30,749 bases of DNA from an uncultured Collinsella sp. (GCA_900768795.1 CAAGEH010000022.1:1-30749), one strand, 5' to 3'; shown: positions 15,495 through 30,714, numbered from the stretch's first letter. Notes: a model not told the origin generated them from the letters alone. Translations and numbers: made by a program.

Positions 15495-17603
15495 TTAGGC
15501 CTGGCCGCCGTTCTTGCTGACGACCTCTTCCACAATGGACTTCGGCGCGGGCTCGTAGGAGTCGAACTGCATCGTGTAGGATGCACGGCCCTGAGTCTGC
15601 GAACGAAGGTCGGTGGCGTAACCGAACATCTCGCCCAGCGGCACCTTGGCGCGGATGAGCTTGGTGTTCTTGCGATCCTCCATGCCCTCGATGTTGCCAC
15701 GACGGCCGGAGATGTTGCCCATAACGTCGCCCATGTACTGCTCAGGGGTCTCGACCTCAACGGACATAATCGGCTCGAGCAGCTGCGGGTCGGACTTCTT
15801 GAGGGCGTCCTTGATGGCCATGGAACCGGCGATCTTGAATGCAGCCTCGGAGGAGTCGACCTCGTGGTAGGAACCGTCGAACAGGGTTACCTTGACGTCG
15901 AGGACGGGGAAGCCAGCGATGACACCGGTCTGGAGTGCCTCCTGGATACCCTTATCGATGGACGGGATGTACTCCTTGGGCACGACGCCGCCGACGATGG
16001 CGTTGACGAACTCGTAGCCGAAGCCCTCTTCCATCTTCTCGAGCTTGATGACGGCGTGGCCGTACTGACCGCGACCACCGGACTGACGGACGAACTTGCC
16101 CTCAGCCTTCTCGACGTCGTGACCAGCGGTCTCACGGTAAGCGACCTGGGGCTTACCGACGTTAGCATCAACCTTGAACTCGCGGAGCAGACGGTCGACG
16201 ATGATCTCGAGGTGGAGCTCACCCATGCCGGCGATGATGGTCTGACCGGTCTCGTGGTTGGTGGACACCTGGAAGGTCGGGTCCTCCTCGGCGAGCTTGG
16301 TGAGTGCGAGGGACATCTTGTCCTGCTCGGCCTTGGTCTTAGGCTCGATGGCAACGTCGATAACGGGCTTGGCGAACTCGATCTTCTCGAGAACGATCTC
16401 TTTGTCCTCCTCGCAGAGGGTGTCGCCCGTGGTGGTGTTCTTGAAGCCGACGCAAGCGACGATGTCGCCGGCGGAAGCCTCGGTACGGTCGATACGCTCG
16501 TTGGCGTTCATCTCGAGGATGCGGCCGAGACGCTCGCGTTTGCCATTGGAGGCGTTGACCACGTAAGAGCCGGCCTCGGCAACGCCCGAGTAAACGCGGA
16601 CGTAGGTGAGCTTACCGACGAACGGGTCGGTCATGATCTTGAAGGCGAGGCCGCTGAACGGCTCGTCGAAGGAGGGATGACGCTGAATCTCCTCGCCGGA
16701 ATCGGGATCGGTACCGGTGATTGCGGGGATGTCGAGCGGGCTCGGGAGGTAGTCGACAACAGCGTCGAGCAGCTCCTGAACGCCCTTGTTCTTGTAGGCG
16801 GAACCGACGAAGACAAGGTTGAGCTCGTTTGCGAGGACGCCCTTGCGGAGCGCCTTCTTGAGCTGGTCGACAGGAATCTCCTCCTCCATGAGGATCTTCT
16901 CCATAAGGTCGTCGTCGTAGTTGGCGGCGGCGTCGAGGAGCTCCTCGCGCTTGGTGGCGGCGATGTCGGCGAACTCGGCAGGAATCTCGTCGAGCTTCTC
17001 AGGGTAGGTCATGCCCTTGTCGTCGGCCTTGAAGTCCCAAGCCTCCATGGTGACGAGGTCGATGAGGCCCCAGAAGTTATCCTCTGCGCCCATCGGGATC
17101 TGAGCGGCGATTGCGTTAGCGTCCAGACGGTCCTTCATCGTCTCGATAGCGTTGAAGAAGTCGGCGCCCACGCGGTCGTACTTGTTGATGAAGGCGATGC
17201 GGGGGACGTTGAAGGTGTGAGCCTGACGCCAAACGGTCTCGGACTGGGGCTGAACGCCGGCAACGGCGTCGAAGACGGCCACAGCGCCGTCGAGAACGCG
17301 GAGCGAGCGCTCGACCTCAGCGGTGAAGTCGACGTGGCCCGGGGTGTCGATGATCTGGATGCGGTAGTCGGTACCGTCCTTCTTCCAGAAGCAGGTGGTG
17401 GCTGCAGACGTAATGGTTACGCCGCGCTCCTGCTCCTGAACCATCCAGTCCATGGTGGCAGCGCCATCGTGAACCTCACCGATCTTGTGGGTCTTACCGG
17501 TGTAGTAAAGAATGCGCTCAGTAGTGGTGGTCTTACCGGCGTCGATGTGGGCCATGATGCCGATGTTACGGGTATCGGCGAGATTGTACTTAGCCTTAGC
17601 CAT
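15495..17603 (-). CDS. fusA: Elongation factor G
   Basis: EF-G is the GTPase that drives translocation and, with RRF, ribosome recycling. The 702-residue protein has the P-loop AHIDAGKTT (18-26), the switch region with RGVTITSAATT, DTPGHVDF and the guanine motif written NKYD rather than NKMD. Length is typical. It follows rpsG by 21 nt with an AAGGA site. No tuf gene follows; rpsJ is next. Confidence 0.98.
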   Translation of the reverse strand: MAKAKYNLADTRNIGIMAHIDAGKTTTTERILYYTGKTHKIGEVHDGAATMDWMVQEQERGVTITSAATTCFWKKDGTDYRIQIIDTPGHVDFTAEVERSLRVLDGAVAVFDAVAGVQPQSETVWRQAHTFNVPRIAFINKYDRVGADFFNAIETMKDRLDANAIAAQIPMGAEDNFWGLIDLVTMEAWDFKADDKGMTYPEKLDEIPAEFADIAATKREELLDAAANYDDDLMEKILMEEEIPVDQLKKALRKGVLANELNLVFVGSAYKNKGVQELLDAVVDYLPSPLDIPAITGTDPDSGEEIQRHPSFDEPFSGLAFKIMTDPFVGKLTYVRVYSGVAEAGSYVVNASNGKRERLGRILEMNANERIDRTEASAGDIVACVGFKNTTTGDTLCEEDKEIVLEKIEFAKPVIDVAIEPKTKAEQDKMSLALTKLAEEDPTFQVSTNHETGQTIIAGMGELHLEIIVDRLLREFKVDANVGKPQVAYRETAGHDVEKAEGKFVRQSGGRGQYGHAVIKLEKMEEGFGYEFVNAIVGGVVPKEYIPSIDKGIQEALQTGVIAGFPVLDVKVTLFDGSYHEVDSSEAAFKIAGSMAIKDALKKSDPQLLEPIMSVEVETPEQYMGDVMGNISGRRGNIEGMEDRKNTKLIRAKVPLGEMFGYATDLRSQTQGRASYTMQFDSYEPAPKSIVEEVVSKNGGQA

Positions 17604-17624
17604 AAGTCTCGATTCCTTTCCCGA

Positions 17625-18095
17625 TTACCAACGATAGTGAGAGAATGCGCGGTTTGCCTCGGCCATCTTGAAGACGTCCTCACGCTTCTTGACGGAAGCG
17701 CCAACGCCGTTGGAGGCGTCGAGGATCTCGTTGGCGAGACGCTCGGCCATGGTCTTCTCCTTGCGAGCGCGGGAGAACGTGACGATCCAGCGGATGCCGA
17801 GAGCGGTGGAGCGACGAGCGCTGACCTCCATAGGCACCTGATAGGTAGCGCCACCGACGCGCTTGGGCTTGACCTCGAGCGTGGGCTTGACGTTGTCCAT
17901 AGCCTTCTTGAAGACGGCCAGCGGATCGCCCTCGGACTTAGCGGCGACAATGTCGAATGCACCGTAGACGATACGCTCAGCGGTGGCCTTCTTGCCGTCA
18001 AGAAGGATCTTGTTGATGAGTTGGGTCACGAGGCGGTTGTTGTAGACGGGATCCGGCTGGACCTCGCGACGAGTTGCTGCTGCACGACGCGGCAT
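17625..18095 (-). CDS. rpsG: 30S ribosomal protein S7
   Basis: S7 organises the 30S head by binding the 3' domain of 16S rRNA. The 156-residue protein begins MPRRAAATRREVQPDPVYN and contains LINKILLDGKKATAERI and the C-terminal FSHYRW typical of the family. AAGGAG lies six bases before the ATG. Second gene of the str operon, 74 nt after rpsL. Confidence 0.97.
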   Translation of the reverse strand: MPRRAAATRREVQPDPVYNNRLVTQLINKILLDGKKATAERIVYGAFDIVAAKSEGDPLAVFKKAMDNVKPTLEVKPKRVGGATYQVPMEVSARRSTALGIRWIVTFSRARKEKTMAERLANEILDASNGVGASVKKREDVFKMAEANRAFSHYRW

Positions 18096-18169
18096 GTGAA
18101 TCTCCTTGCTATATCATGCCTGCCCGGGCTTATGCCCCAGCGGGCAGAAAAATCGAACCTATGAGTGAT

Positions 18170-18544
18170 TTACTTCTTGGGACGCTTGGCGCCGTACTTG
18201 GAGCGAGACTGCATGCGGTTCTGAACCGGAGCGGAGTCGTAAGCACCACGGATGACGTGATAGCGGACACCAGGAAGGTCACGGACACGGCCGCCACGGA
18301 CGGCGACGATGGAGTGCTCCTGGAGGTTATGACCCTCACCGGGGATGTAAGCGGTGACTTCGATGCCGTTGACCAGGCGAACACGGGCAACCTTACGAAG
18401 AGCCGAGTTCGGCTTCTTGGGGCTCGTGGTGAAAACGCGGGTGCAGACGCCGCGCTTCTGGGGGTTGTGCTGAAGGGCAGCATTCTTGGACTTCTTGGGC
18501 ACGGAACGACGGCCCTGGCGAACCAGCTGGTTGATAGTAGGCAA
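18170..18544 (-). CDS. rpsL: 30S ribosomal protein S12 (Arg at position 88)
   Basis: S12 lies at the decoding centre and controls accuracy. The 124-residue protein has PTINQLVRQGR, TTSPKKPNSALRKVARVRL and GEGHNLQEHS. Lys43 is the normal residue. Position 88, in GGRVRDLPG, is Arg (CGT at 18283-18281) where E. coli and Mycobacterium tuberculosis have Lys; K88R is a classic streptomycin-resistance change in the latter. The start is TTG with AAAGGAG six bases upstream. First gene of the str operon, with a strong promoter at 18639-18667. Confidence 0.97.
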   Translation of the reverse strand: MPTINQLVRQGRRSVPKKSKNAALQHNPQKRGVCTRVFTTSPKKPNSALRKVARVRLVNGIEVTAYIPGEGHNLQEHSIVAVRGGRVRDLPGVRYHVIRGAYDSAPVQNRMQSRSKYGAKRPKK

Positions 18545-18768
18545 AGCGTACTCCTTTTCGTGATGATTCCAGCTTTATACTTAGTGCAACGGCTTGAATC
18601 GAGGGGTCAGCATCCCCCTTCGAAACACGCAAGTCGTTAGTTTATTCTCGATAACGTGCATGGTCAACACACCACGCGTCCGGGCGTATCCTAAAAAATG
18701 GCGATTTCCGCAAAGCCTACACATATAGCAATCATCAAAACGAACCGTTAAGAACCTGAGCATAAGTG
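18545..18768 (-). other. rpsL leader and upstream region
   Basis: The leader of about 90 nt ahead of rpsL contains a small hairpin, GAGGGG pairing with CCCCCTTC (about 18601-18621), which could be regulatory. No gene is visible. Upstream of the promoter the sequence is AT-richer, and no further element is clear. Confidence 0.45.
18639..18667 (-). promoter_or_regulatory. Promoter of the str operon
   Basis: TTGACC (18662-18667), exactly 17 nt, then TAAACT (18639-18644): the best sigma-70 type promoter in the window. Start predicted near 18632, about 88 nt before the rpsL TTG. Confidence 0.8.
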
Positions 18769-18836
18769 CCTAGTGTATTTGATGGACGCCAGCTCTTCGC
18801 TGACCAAGAATATGAGTCGCAGATCTGCTCACTAGG
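18769..18836. repeat. Perfect 7-bp inverted repeat, 54-nt spacer
   Basis: CCTAGTG (18769-18775) and CACTAGG (18830-18836). The interior has a further CAGC-TCTTC-GCTG pair. It lies just upstream of the broken XRE gene. It could be an autoregulatory site or the fold of a small RNA, or chance; no protein is encoded there. Confidence 0.35.
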
Positions 18837-18875
18837 TCATTCGGCGAATCGATGGAACGGCGGAAAGGAGAGCCC

Positions 18876-19328
18876 ATGAGTTTTCAGAACGGATTATTTC
18901 AGGCACGCAAGAAAAGCGGTTATTCGTAGGAAGAAGTCGCCGAGAAGATCGGCGTGAGTCGACAGACGATATCGAAGTGGGAAACCGGCGAGACCACACC
19001 TGACATTTTTCAGGCAAAGCGCATGTCCATGATCTATAAGGTCACGCTCGACGAGCTAATCGACTACAACGCCGACCTTGACGAGATCCAGGAAGACATC
19101 GACAAATACATCGATGACGTCGTCGACAAGATCGATTGGAGCTCCGCGTGGAGCAAGCGCTATCCAATCCTCAACAGCTATCGCAGCACCGTGAACGTCC
19201 CCGCGTACGCCGTAAGGCTCAACGCGATGCTCGATGAACTTTGCCGAGATTACCGTTTCAACGAGCAGGACGCTTTTCTCGTGCTCAAGGACATACTCTA
19301 TAAAATCTGGAAAGCGCGAAAACGGTAG
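18876..19328 (+). pseudogene. XRE-family HTH regulator interrupted by an in-frame amber codon
   Basis: From an ATG at 18876, with AAAGGAG five bases upstream, the frame reads SFQNGLFQARKKSGYS, then TAG (18927-18929), then EEVAEKIGVSRQTISKWE and on to a normal stop at 19328. Without the TAG it would be a 150-residue protein: an HTH_3 (Cro/cI-type) domain at about 5-60 and an alpha-helical C-terminal half of unknown role (rich in Asp and Lys, with YPILNSYRS and FLVLKDILYKIWKARKR). Related HTH domains usually have SQEEVA here, so CAG to TAG is the likely change. The rest of the frame is intact, so the lesion is recent, suppressed, or a sequencing error. A GTG at 18954 could restart translation but would lose half the HTH. 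It lies alone on the plus strand between rpsL and rpoC. Confidence 0.8.
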
Positions 19329-19357
19329 CGTCTAGGCATCTTCAAACCAAAACAAGG

Positions 19358-19399
19358 TAAAGCAAAGGGTCCGCTCCCCCATTCGGGAGGCGGACCCTA
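19358..19399 (-). terminator. Terminator of rpoBC
   Basis: Minus-strand stem of 14 bp: AGGGTCCGC-CTCCC pairs with GGGAG-GCGGACCCT (19366-19398), followed by TTTGCTTT. A further perfect 9-bp GC hairpin, CGCGCCGGC/GCCGGCGCG (19442-19471), lies between the rpoC stop and this terminator but has no T-tract. Confidence 0.85.
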
Positions 19400-19487
19400 T
19401 TGCAGCTGCGGGGCTTCGTTTAAAAACAGCTGCCCGATATTCGCGCCGGCGACCCAGGCGAAGCCGGCGCGTTAAAACGACAGGTGC

Positions 19488-23966
<4,479 letters not shown>

Positions 23967-23972
23967 AGTCAA

Positions 23973-27464
<3,492 letters not shown>

Positions 27465-27483
27465 CAAGTTTTCCTCCTTCTGG

Positions 27484-27535
27484 AAAAAGGCGGTTGTTAG
27501 ACGGCGCGCATGCTCGGTATCGGCATGGCTCCGCC
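27484..27535 (-). promoter_or_regulatory. Attenuator-like hairpin in rpoB leader
   Basis: On the minus strand GGCGG (27531-27535) can pair with CCGCC (27489-27493), enclosing a perfect inner CATGC/GCATG pair (27523-27527, 27509-27513). TTTTT (27484-27488) follows directly and the rpoB ribosome site comes after. This is the layout of a leaky intrinsic terminator. The large unpaired interior lowers confidence. Confidence 0.4.
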
Positions 27536-27875
27536 TAGGTTTCGCAACGTATTAGTTTATCAGGTAATAGCCGTTTAACGATAAAACTCTTGACGGCGAA
27601 CTTAATTTAGAGTAGCGGATTTTTTATACTGCATTTTCGCTGGTAGATTAAGGTAGTGCGAACATGTGTTCATATGTTTTATGTGATGGGCAGGCCGAGT
27701 CGAGAATTCGTTGCAGCGTTTCTGGACAGATTTTTGCGCTGAGCAATGTTGAGCAACAGTTTCCCAACCCATACACAGGACAGACCCTCAGCAGAAATGT
27801 CCAACGCAGCAGAAGAGCACCCCTTATAGATCGAGCAAATGCCGAAGAAAGCCATCCAGAGCTAACGAGTCGGCA
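27536..27875. other. AT-rich intergenic region upstream of rpoB
   Basis: Contains the presumed rpoB promoter; candidate minus-strand -10 elements are TATAAA near 27623-27628 and TAAACT near 27552-27557, neither with a strong -35. On the plus strand TATACT (27626-27631) could also be a -10. A LexA-like box is at 27659-27672. No gene is convincing: a plus frame from 27664 lacks a ribosome site and runs into the galU terminator. Confidence 0.45.
27659..27672. promoter_or_regulatory. LexA/SOS-box-like palindrome
   Basis: CGAACATGTGTTCA matches 13 of 14 positions of the Gram-positive LexA consensus CGAACRNRYGTTYC. It lies about 195 nt upstream of rpoB. No SOS gene adjoins it, so the target is unclear, and a chance match is possible. 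Confidence 0.4.
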
Positions 27876-27919
27876 CGAAAAAAGGCAGAGCATAGACCTT
27901 CTGATCATGCCCTGCCTTT
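27876..27919 (-). terminator. Terminator of galU
   Basis: Minus-strand 13-bp stem AAAGGCAGGGCAT/ATGCTCTGCCTTT (one G-U; arms 27907-27919 and 27881-27893), a 13-nt loop, then further Ts. It lies 48 nt after the galU stop. Confidence 0.9.
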
Positions 27920-27966
27920 CGGATAACTGAAATGATTCCGCTACTATGCAGCTCTCAACGTAGCCC

Positions 27967-28872
27967 TTAACGCTTAAGACCGCCGCGCTCATCGATAGCA
28001 TCCCAAAACGCATCGGCAAAGCGGGGGTCGGATGCTGCCATGAGAGCGTTGGTGGCCATCCAGCCGGACGGTGTACCGGTATCAAAACCCGAAAGCGGAT
28101 CGATGACGACGGCGTACATGGCCTCGCGATCGAGCGAACGAGCCATAGCGTCGGTAAGCTGGATCTCGCCACCCTTGCCCGCCTGCTGGTCGGCAAGCAG
28201 GTCCATGACGAGCGGGCTCAAGAGGTAACGGCCGACAATGTAGAGATTGCTCGGCGCGGCATCGACCGCAGGCTTCTCCACAAGGCCGCCGATGCGCCAC
28301 ACGGCACCCGGCTCGGTGTCGGCAGCGTCCTCGGCACCCTCAAGCGAGCCGACGCGCTCGCCTGCGATGACACCATAACGACTGACCTCCTCGGGAGCGC
28401 ACGCGGCTACAGCGATGACCGAAGCACCACCGTGCTCGGCGGAAACGGCAAGCATCTTGTCGCAGATGTCGTGATTGGGAACAACGTAATCGCCCAAAAG
28501 AACGAGGAAGTTCTCGCCGGCAACGGCGTCGGCTGCGGAACGGATGGCATGGCCCAAGCCCTTGGGCTCGTACTGATAGCGGAAGTCGACCGGCAAATTG
28601 CCGACGCAAGCAACGGAATCGGCGTAGGCGTCCTTGCCACGGCGGCGCAGCAGGTTCTCGAGCGAGCGATCGGGCTGGAAATAGCTCAAAAGCTCGGGTT
28701 TACCCGGGCTCGTAACGATAATGGCGTCGTCCACTTCCTCAGGGGCAAGTGCCTCCTCGACAACGTACTGGATAACGGGCTTGTCGAGAACGGGAAGCAT
28801 CTCTTTGGGCGTGCACTTGGTGCCGGGGAGAAAACGAGTGCCGAGGCCGGCGGCGGGGATGATTGCCTTCAT
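27967..28872 (-). CDS. galU: UTP--glucose-1-phosphate uridylyltransferase
   Basis: GalU makes UDP-glucose from UTP and glucose-1-phosphate, for cell-envelope glycans and galactose use. From the ATG at 28872 the protein is 301 residues and starts MKAIIPAAGLGTRFLPGTK, the nucleotidyltransferase signature, then PKEMLPVLDKPVIQYVVEEA. VLLGDYVVPN gives the metal-binding Asp, and GGLVEKPA the sugar-binding part. The frame is open further upstream to 28938, but that extension is Arg-rich and not family-like; AAGGA lies 11 bases before the chosen start. It has its own terminator and sits between the IF3 and rpoBC units. Confidence 0.95.
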   Translation of the reverse strand: MKAIIPAAGLGTRFLPGTKCTPKEMLPVLDKPVIQYVVEEALAPEEVDDAIIVTSPGKPELLSYFQPDRSLENLLRRRGKDAYADSVACVGNLPVDFRYQYEPKGLGHAIRSAADAVAGENFLVLLGDYVVPNHDICDKMLAVSAEHGGASVIAVAACAPEEVSRYGVIAGERVGSLEGAEDAADTEPGAVWRIGGLVEKPAVDAAPSNLYIVGRYLLSPLVMDLLADQQAGKGGEIQLTDAMARSLDREAMYAVVIDPLSGFDTGTPSGWMATNALMAASDPRFADAFWDAIDERGGLKR

Positions 28873-29140
28873 ATGGTGAATGTTCCTTTCGGGTGCGAGA
28901 AAACTTGCTCGCACGCGTCTGCGCCGCAGAACGGTCACAGAACTGGTAGTAACAATACGCGGGCTATCTTATCCCTTGAGCGTAGGGTCTATTCGTCCCG
29001 GCGACAAAACTACAGGAGAGGAGCGTATCTCACATGCGGAACGGTAGCATTTCTCCCGCGAACGGCAATGAAACAGATTACGGACGGGGTAGCAAAACAA
29101 AACGGCACGCTGTATAGCCGATACGTACGCACCCCGACTG
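28873..29140 (-). other. galU upstream region
   Basis: No clear gene. A perfect 7-bp hairpin GTGCGAG/CTCGCAC with an 8-nt loop (28893-28914) lies just upstream of the galU ribosome site. No strong promoter pair was found. A 27-codon plus-strand frame (29034-29117) follows GGAGAGGAG but too far off (11 nt), and its product has no recognisable feature. Confidence 0.4.
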
Positions 29141-29174
29141 ATAAAAACGGGGACCCCAATATGGGATCCCCGTT
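29141..29174 (-). terminator. Terminator of infC-rpmI-rplT
   Basis: Minus-strand 12-bp stem AACGGGGATCCC/GGGGTCCCCGTT (one G-U; 29146-29174), 5-nt loop ATATT, followed by a T run. It lies 54 nt after the rplT stop. Confidence 0.9.
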
Positions 29175-29227
29175 GAAACGAGCGCTGATCTTTGTACGTG
29201 CGCTATCGATTTGCTGCTGACGCCTAA

Positions 29228-29587
29228 TTAAGCCTCAAGAGCCTTCTTGGCGATTGCAGCGAGCTCGTTGAAGGACTCGATGTCCTCGAAAGCCATCTGA
29301 GCGAGGACCTTGCGGTCGAGCTCGATGCCGGCGAGCTTCAGGCCGTGCATGAACTGAGAGTAAGAGATGTCGTTCATACGAGCGGCAGCGTTGATACGGG
29401 TGATCCAGAGGCTGCGAATCTCGCGCTTCTTGGCGCGGCGGTCGCGGTACTGGTACTGCAGGGAGTGCTGAACCTGCTCTTTAGCGTGCTTGTACGTACG
29501 CGAAGCGGCACCGTAGTAACCCTTCGCACGATTCATAACGGTACGGCGCTTCTTCTTAGCGGCCACTGCGCGCTTAACACGTGCCAT
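29228..29587 (-). CDS. rplT: 50S ribosomal protein L20
   Basis: L20 is an early 50S assembly protein. In several bacteria it represses its own operon by binding the mRNA leader. The 119-residue protein matches the family: MARVKRAVAAKKKRR, AKGYYGAASRTYKHAKEQV, YQYRDRRAKKREIRSLWITR. Length is typical. It follows rpmI by 53 nt and ends the infC operon. Confidence 0.97.
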   Translation of the reverse strand: MARVKRAVAAKKKRRTVMNRAKGYYGAASRTYKHAKEQVQHSLQYQYRDRRAKKREIRSLWITRINAAARMNDISYSQFMHGLKLAGIELDRKVLAQMAFEDIESFNELAAIAKKALEA

Positions 29588-29640
29588 TGATAATCAACTC
29601 CAACTTAGGTGAGAAAACGGAACGAACAGTCGGGTGCGAC

Positions 29641-29832
29641 TTAGGCAAGACGCGACTTGATGACCTTGCGGTCAGCAGCTGCGACCTCGGTCTCCTTACG
29701 GAAGCCACGAATACGCTTCTGAGACTTCTTGGAGAGGATGTGGCTCTTGAAAGCCTTGGCGCGCATAAGCTTGCCGGTACCGGTCTTGCGGAAACGCTTC
29801 TTGGTGCCGCTGTGGGACTTCATCTTAGGCAT
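29641..29832 (-). CDS. rpmI: 50S ribosomal protein L35
   Basis: A small basic 50S protein of 63 residues: MPKMKSHSGTKKRFRKTGTG, then KAFKSHILSKKSQKRIR, the usual family pattern and length. An AAGGAG-type site precedes the ATG. It lies between infC (27-nt gap) and rplT, the order conserved in most bacteria. Confidence 0.97.
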   Translation of the reverse strand: MPKMKSHSGTKKRFRKTGTGKLMRAKAFKSHILSKKSQKRIRGFRKETEVAAADRKVIKSRLA

Positions 29833-29859
29833 GAACTTCTCCTTATCGGTTATAGGACA

Positions 29860-30417
29860 TTATTTTTTGCTATCGCTATCTGCGGTCGGCTCATCGAATG
29901 CGCCTTTGATGGGCGAAAGCAACATGAGCATGTTGCGGCCCTCCATCTTGGGCTTGGACTCGACCGTAGCGTAGGGCCTGAGATCTGCAGCGAGACGCTC
30001 GAGGACGTTAAGACCCTGCTCCGGATGCGCCATCTCACGGCCGCGGAACATAATGGTGATCTTGACGCGTGCGCCCTTCTTGAGGAAGCGCATCACGTGG
30101 CCCTTCTTGGTCTCGTAGTCGCCGATGTCGATCTTGGGACGGAACTTCATCTCTTTGACTTCGACCTTGGACTGGTTCTTGCGCGCAGCCTTGGCCTTCA
30201 TGGCTTGCTGGTACTTGAACTTGCCGTAGTCCATGACCCTGCAGACGGGCGGCTCTGCGTTGGGAGCAATCTCGACCAGGTCAAGACCCTGATCGTCTGC
30301 GACGCGCTGAGCATCGCGAATGCTGAACAGACCGAGCTGCGAGCCATCGACGCCGATGAGACGGCACTTCGAAGCGGTGATCTCGTCGTTGATACGAGTG
30401 GTATCGGACTTAGCTAT
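29860..30417 (-). CDS. infC: Translation initiation factor IF-3, ATA start codon
   Basis: IF3 binds 30S, prevents premature 50S joining and checks the start codon. The conserved N-domain RINDEITASKCRLIGVDG begins nine codons after an ATA (30417-30415), which has a perfect AAGGAGG eight bases upstream. No ATG, GTG or TTG lies between that site and the conserved region, so ATA is the most likely start, giving 185 residues (normal for IF3). Later motifs: PPVCRVMDYGKFKYQ, the linker rich in Lys and Ala, KEMKFRPKIDIGDYETK, and the C-domain. E. coli infC starts with AUU for autoregulation; an AUA would serve the same purpose. It is followed by rpmI-rplT. Confidence 0.95.
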   Translation of the reverse strand: MAKSDTTRINDEITASKCRLIGVDGSQLGLFSIRDAQRVADDQGLDLVEIAPNAEPPVCRVMDYGKFKYQQAMKAKAARKNQSKVEVKEMKFRPKIDIGDYETKKGHVMRFLKKGARVKITIMFRGREMAHPEQGLNVLERLAADLRPYATVESKPKMEGRNMLMLLSPIKGAFDEPTADSDSKK

Positions 30418-30432
30418 GGTTCTTACCTCCTT
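30415..30432 (-). promoter_or_regulatory. infC ribosome site and non-standard ATA start
   Basis: AAGGAGG (30426-30432), 8-nt spacer, ATA. The strong ribosome site with a start codon that IF3 discriminates against matches the known IF3 autoregulation logic; that it works so here is inferred. Confidence 0.75.
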
Positions 30433-30433
30433 C

Positions 30434-30469
30434 GGTAAAAAATAAACCCGGTGCACAAAGGCAACCGAG
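30434..30469 (-). terminator. Attenuator-like terminator just before infC
   Basis: Minus-strand stem CTCGGTTGC/GCACCGGG (8 bp with one bulged T and one G-T; 30461-30469 and 30447-30454), 6-nt loop, then TTTATTTTTT and the infC ribosome site. An intrinsic terminator here would cut the leader before the genes, as in L20-controlled infC leaders of Bacillus. Confidence 0.6.
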
Positions 30470-30486
30470 TTCTTCAAACAGCAGTA

Positions 30487-30596
30487 CCCGAGCGAATGCT
30501 CAGGCAATCAATGCAATTGTCGGAACCAGTCAGCTGCCCAATGGCGCCAAAAGGTGGGGACTTGCGTCCCTCTTTGGTAACGTTGTGAAACACAAC
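30487..30596 (-). promoter_or_regulatory. Structured infC leader
   Basis: Three further hairpins follow the predicted start: GTTGTG-TTT-CACAAC (30582-30596), GGGAC-GCAA-GTCCC with a GNRA tetraloop (30557-30570), and CCTGAGC-ATTC-GCTCGGG (30487-30504). With the attenuator-like stem they fill a leader of about 180 nt without a gene. Confidence 0.55.
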
Positions 30597-30603
30597 TTGA
30601 GCA

Positions 30604-30612
30604 ATAGTAGCA
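30604..30612 (-). promoter_or_regulatory. Predicted extended -10 promoter of infC operon
   Basis: TGCTACTAT on the minus strand: TACTAT preceded by TGn, the extended -10 pattern, which can work with a weak -35 (CGTGAA at 17 nt). Start near 30597. Confidence 0.5.
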
Positions 30613-30714
30613 GAAATCGACGCACTTCACGCTACGTACACGAAAAATAATCGTTTCAAGCAGGCAGCAGGCATGTCCGCCTGACGCTCCGCGCGCTCGC
30701 GCGAGTTCGGCACC

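Noticed and set aside
15405..18164. Plus-strand open frame of 919 codons opposite fusA and rpsG
   Set aside because: Same cause: codon-aligned antisense of highly expressed genes, with no ribosome site and no recognisable domain.
27664..27930. 88-codon plus-strand frame between galU and rpoB
   Set aside because: No ribosome site; it overlaps the galU terminator stem, and the product is unlike any known family.
29034..29117. 27-codon plus-strand frame after GGAGAGGAG
   Set aside because: The ribosome site is too far, there is no promoter, and the product has no feature; it runs into the rplT terminator region.
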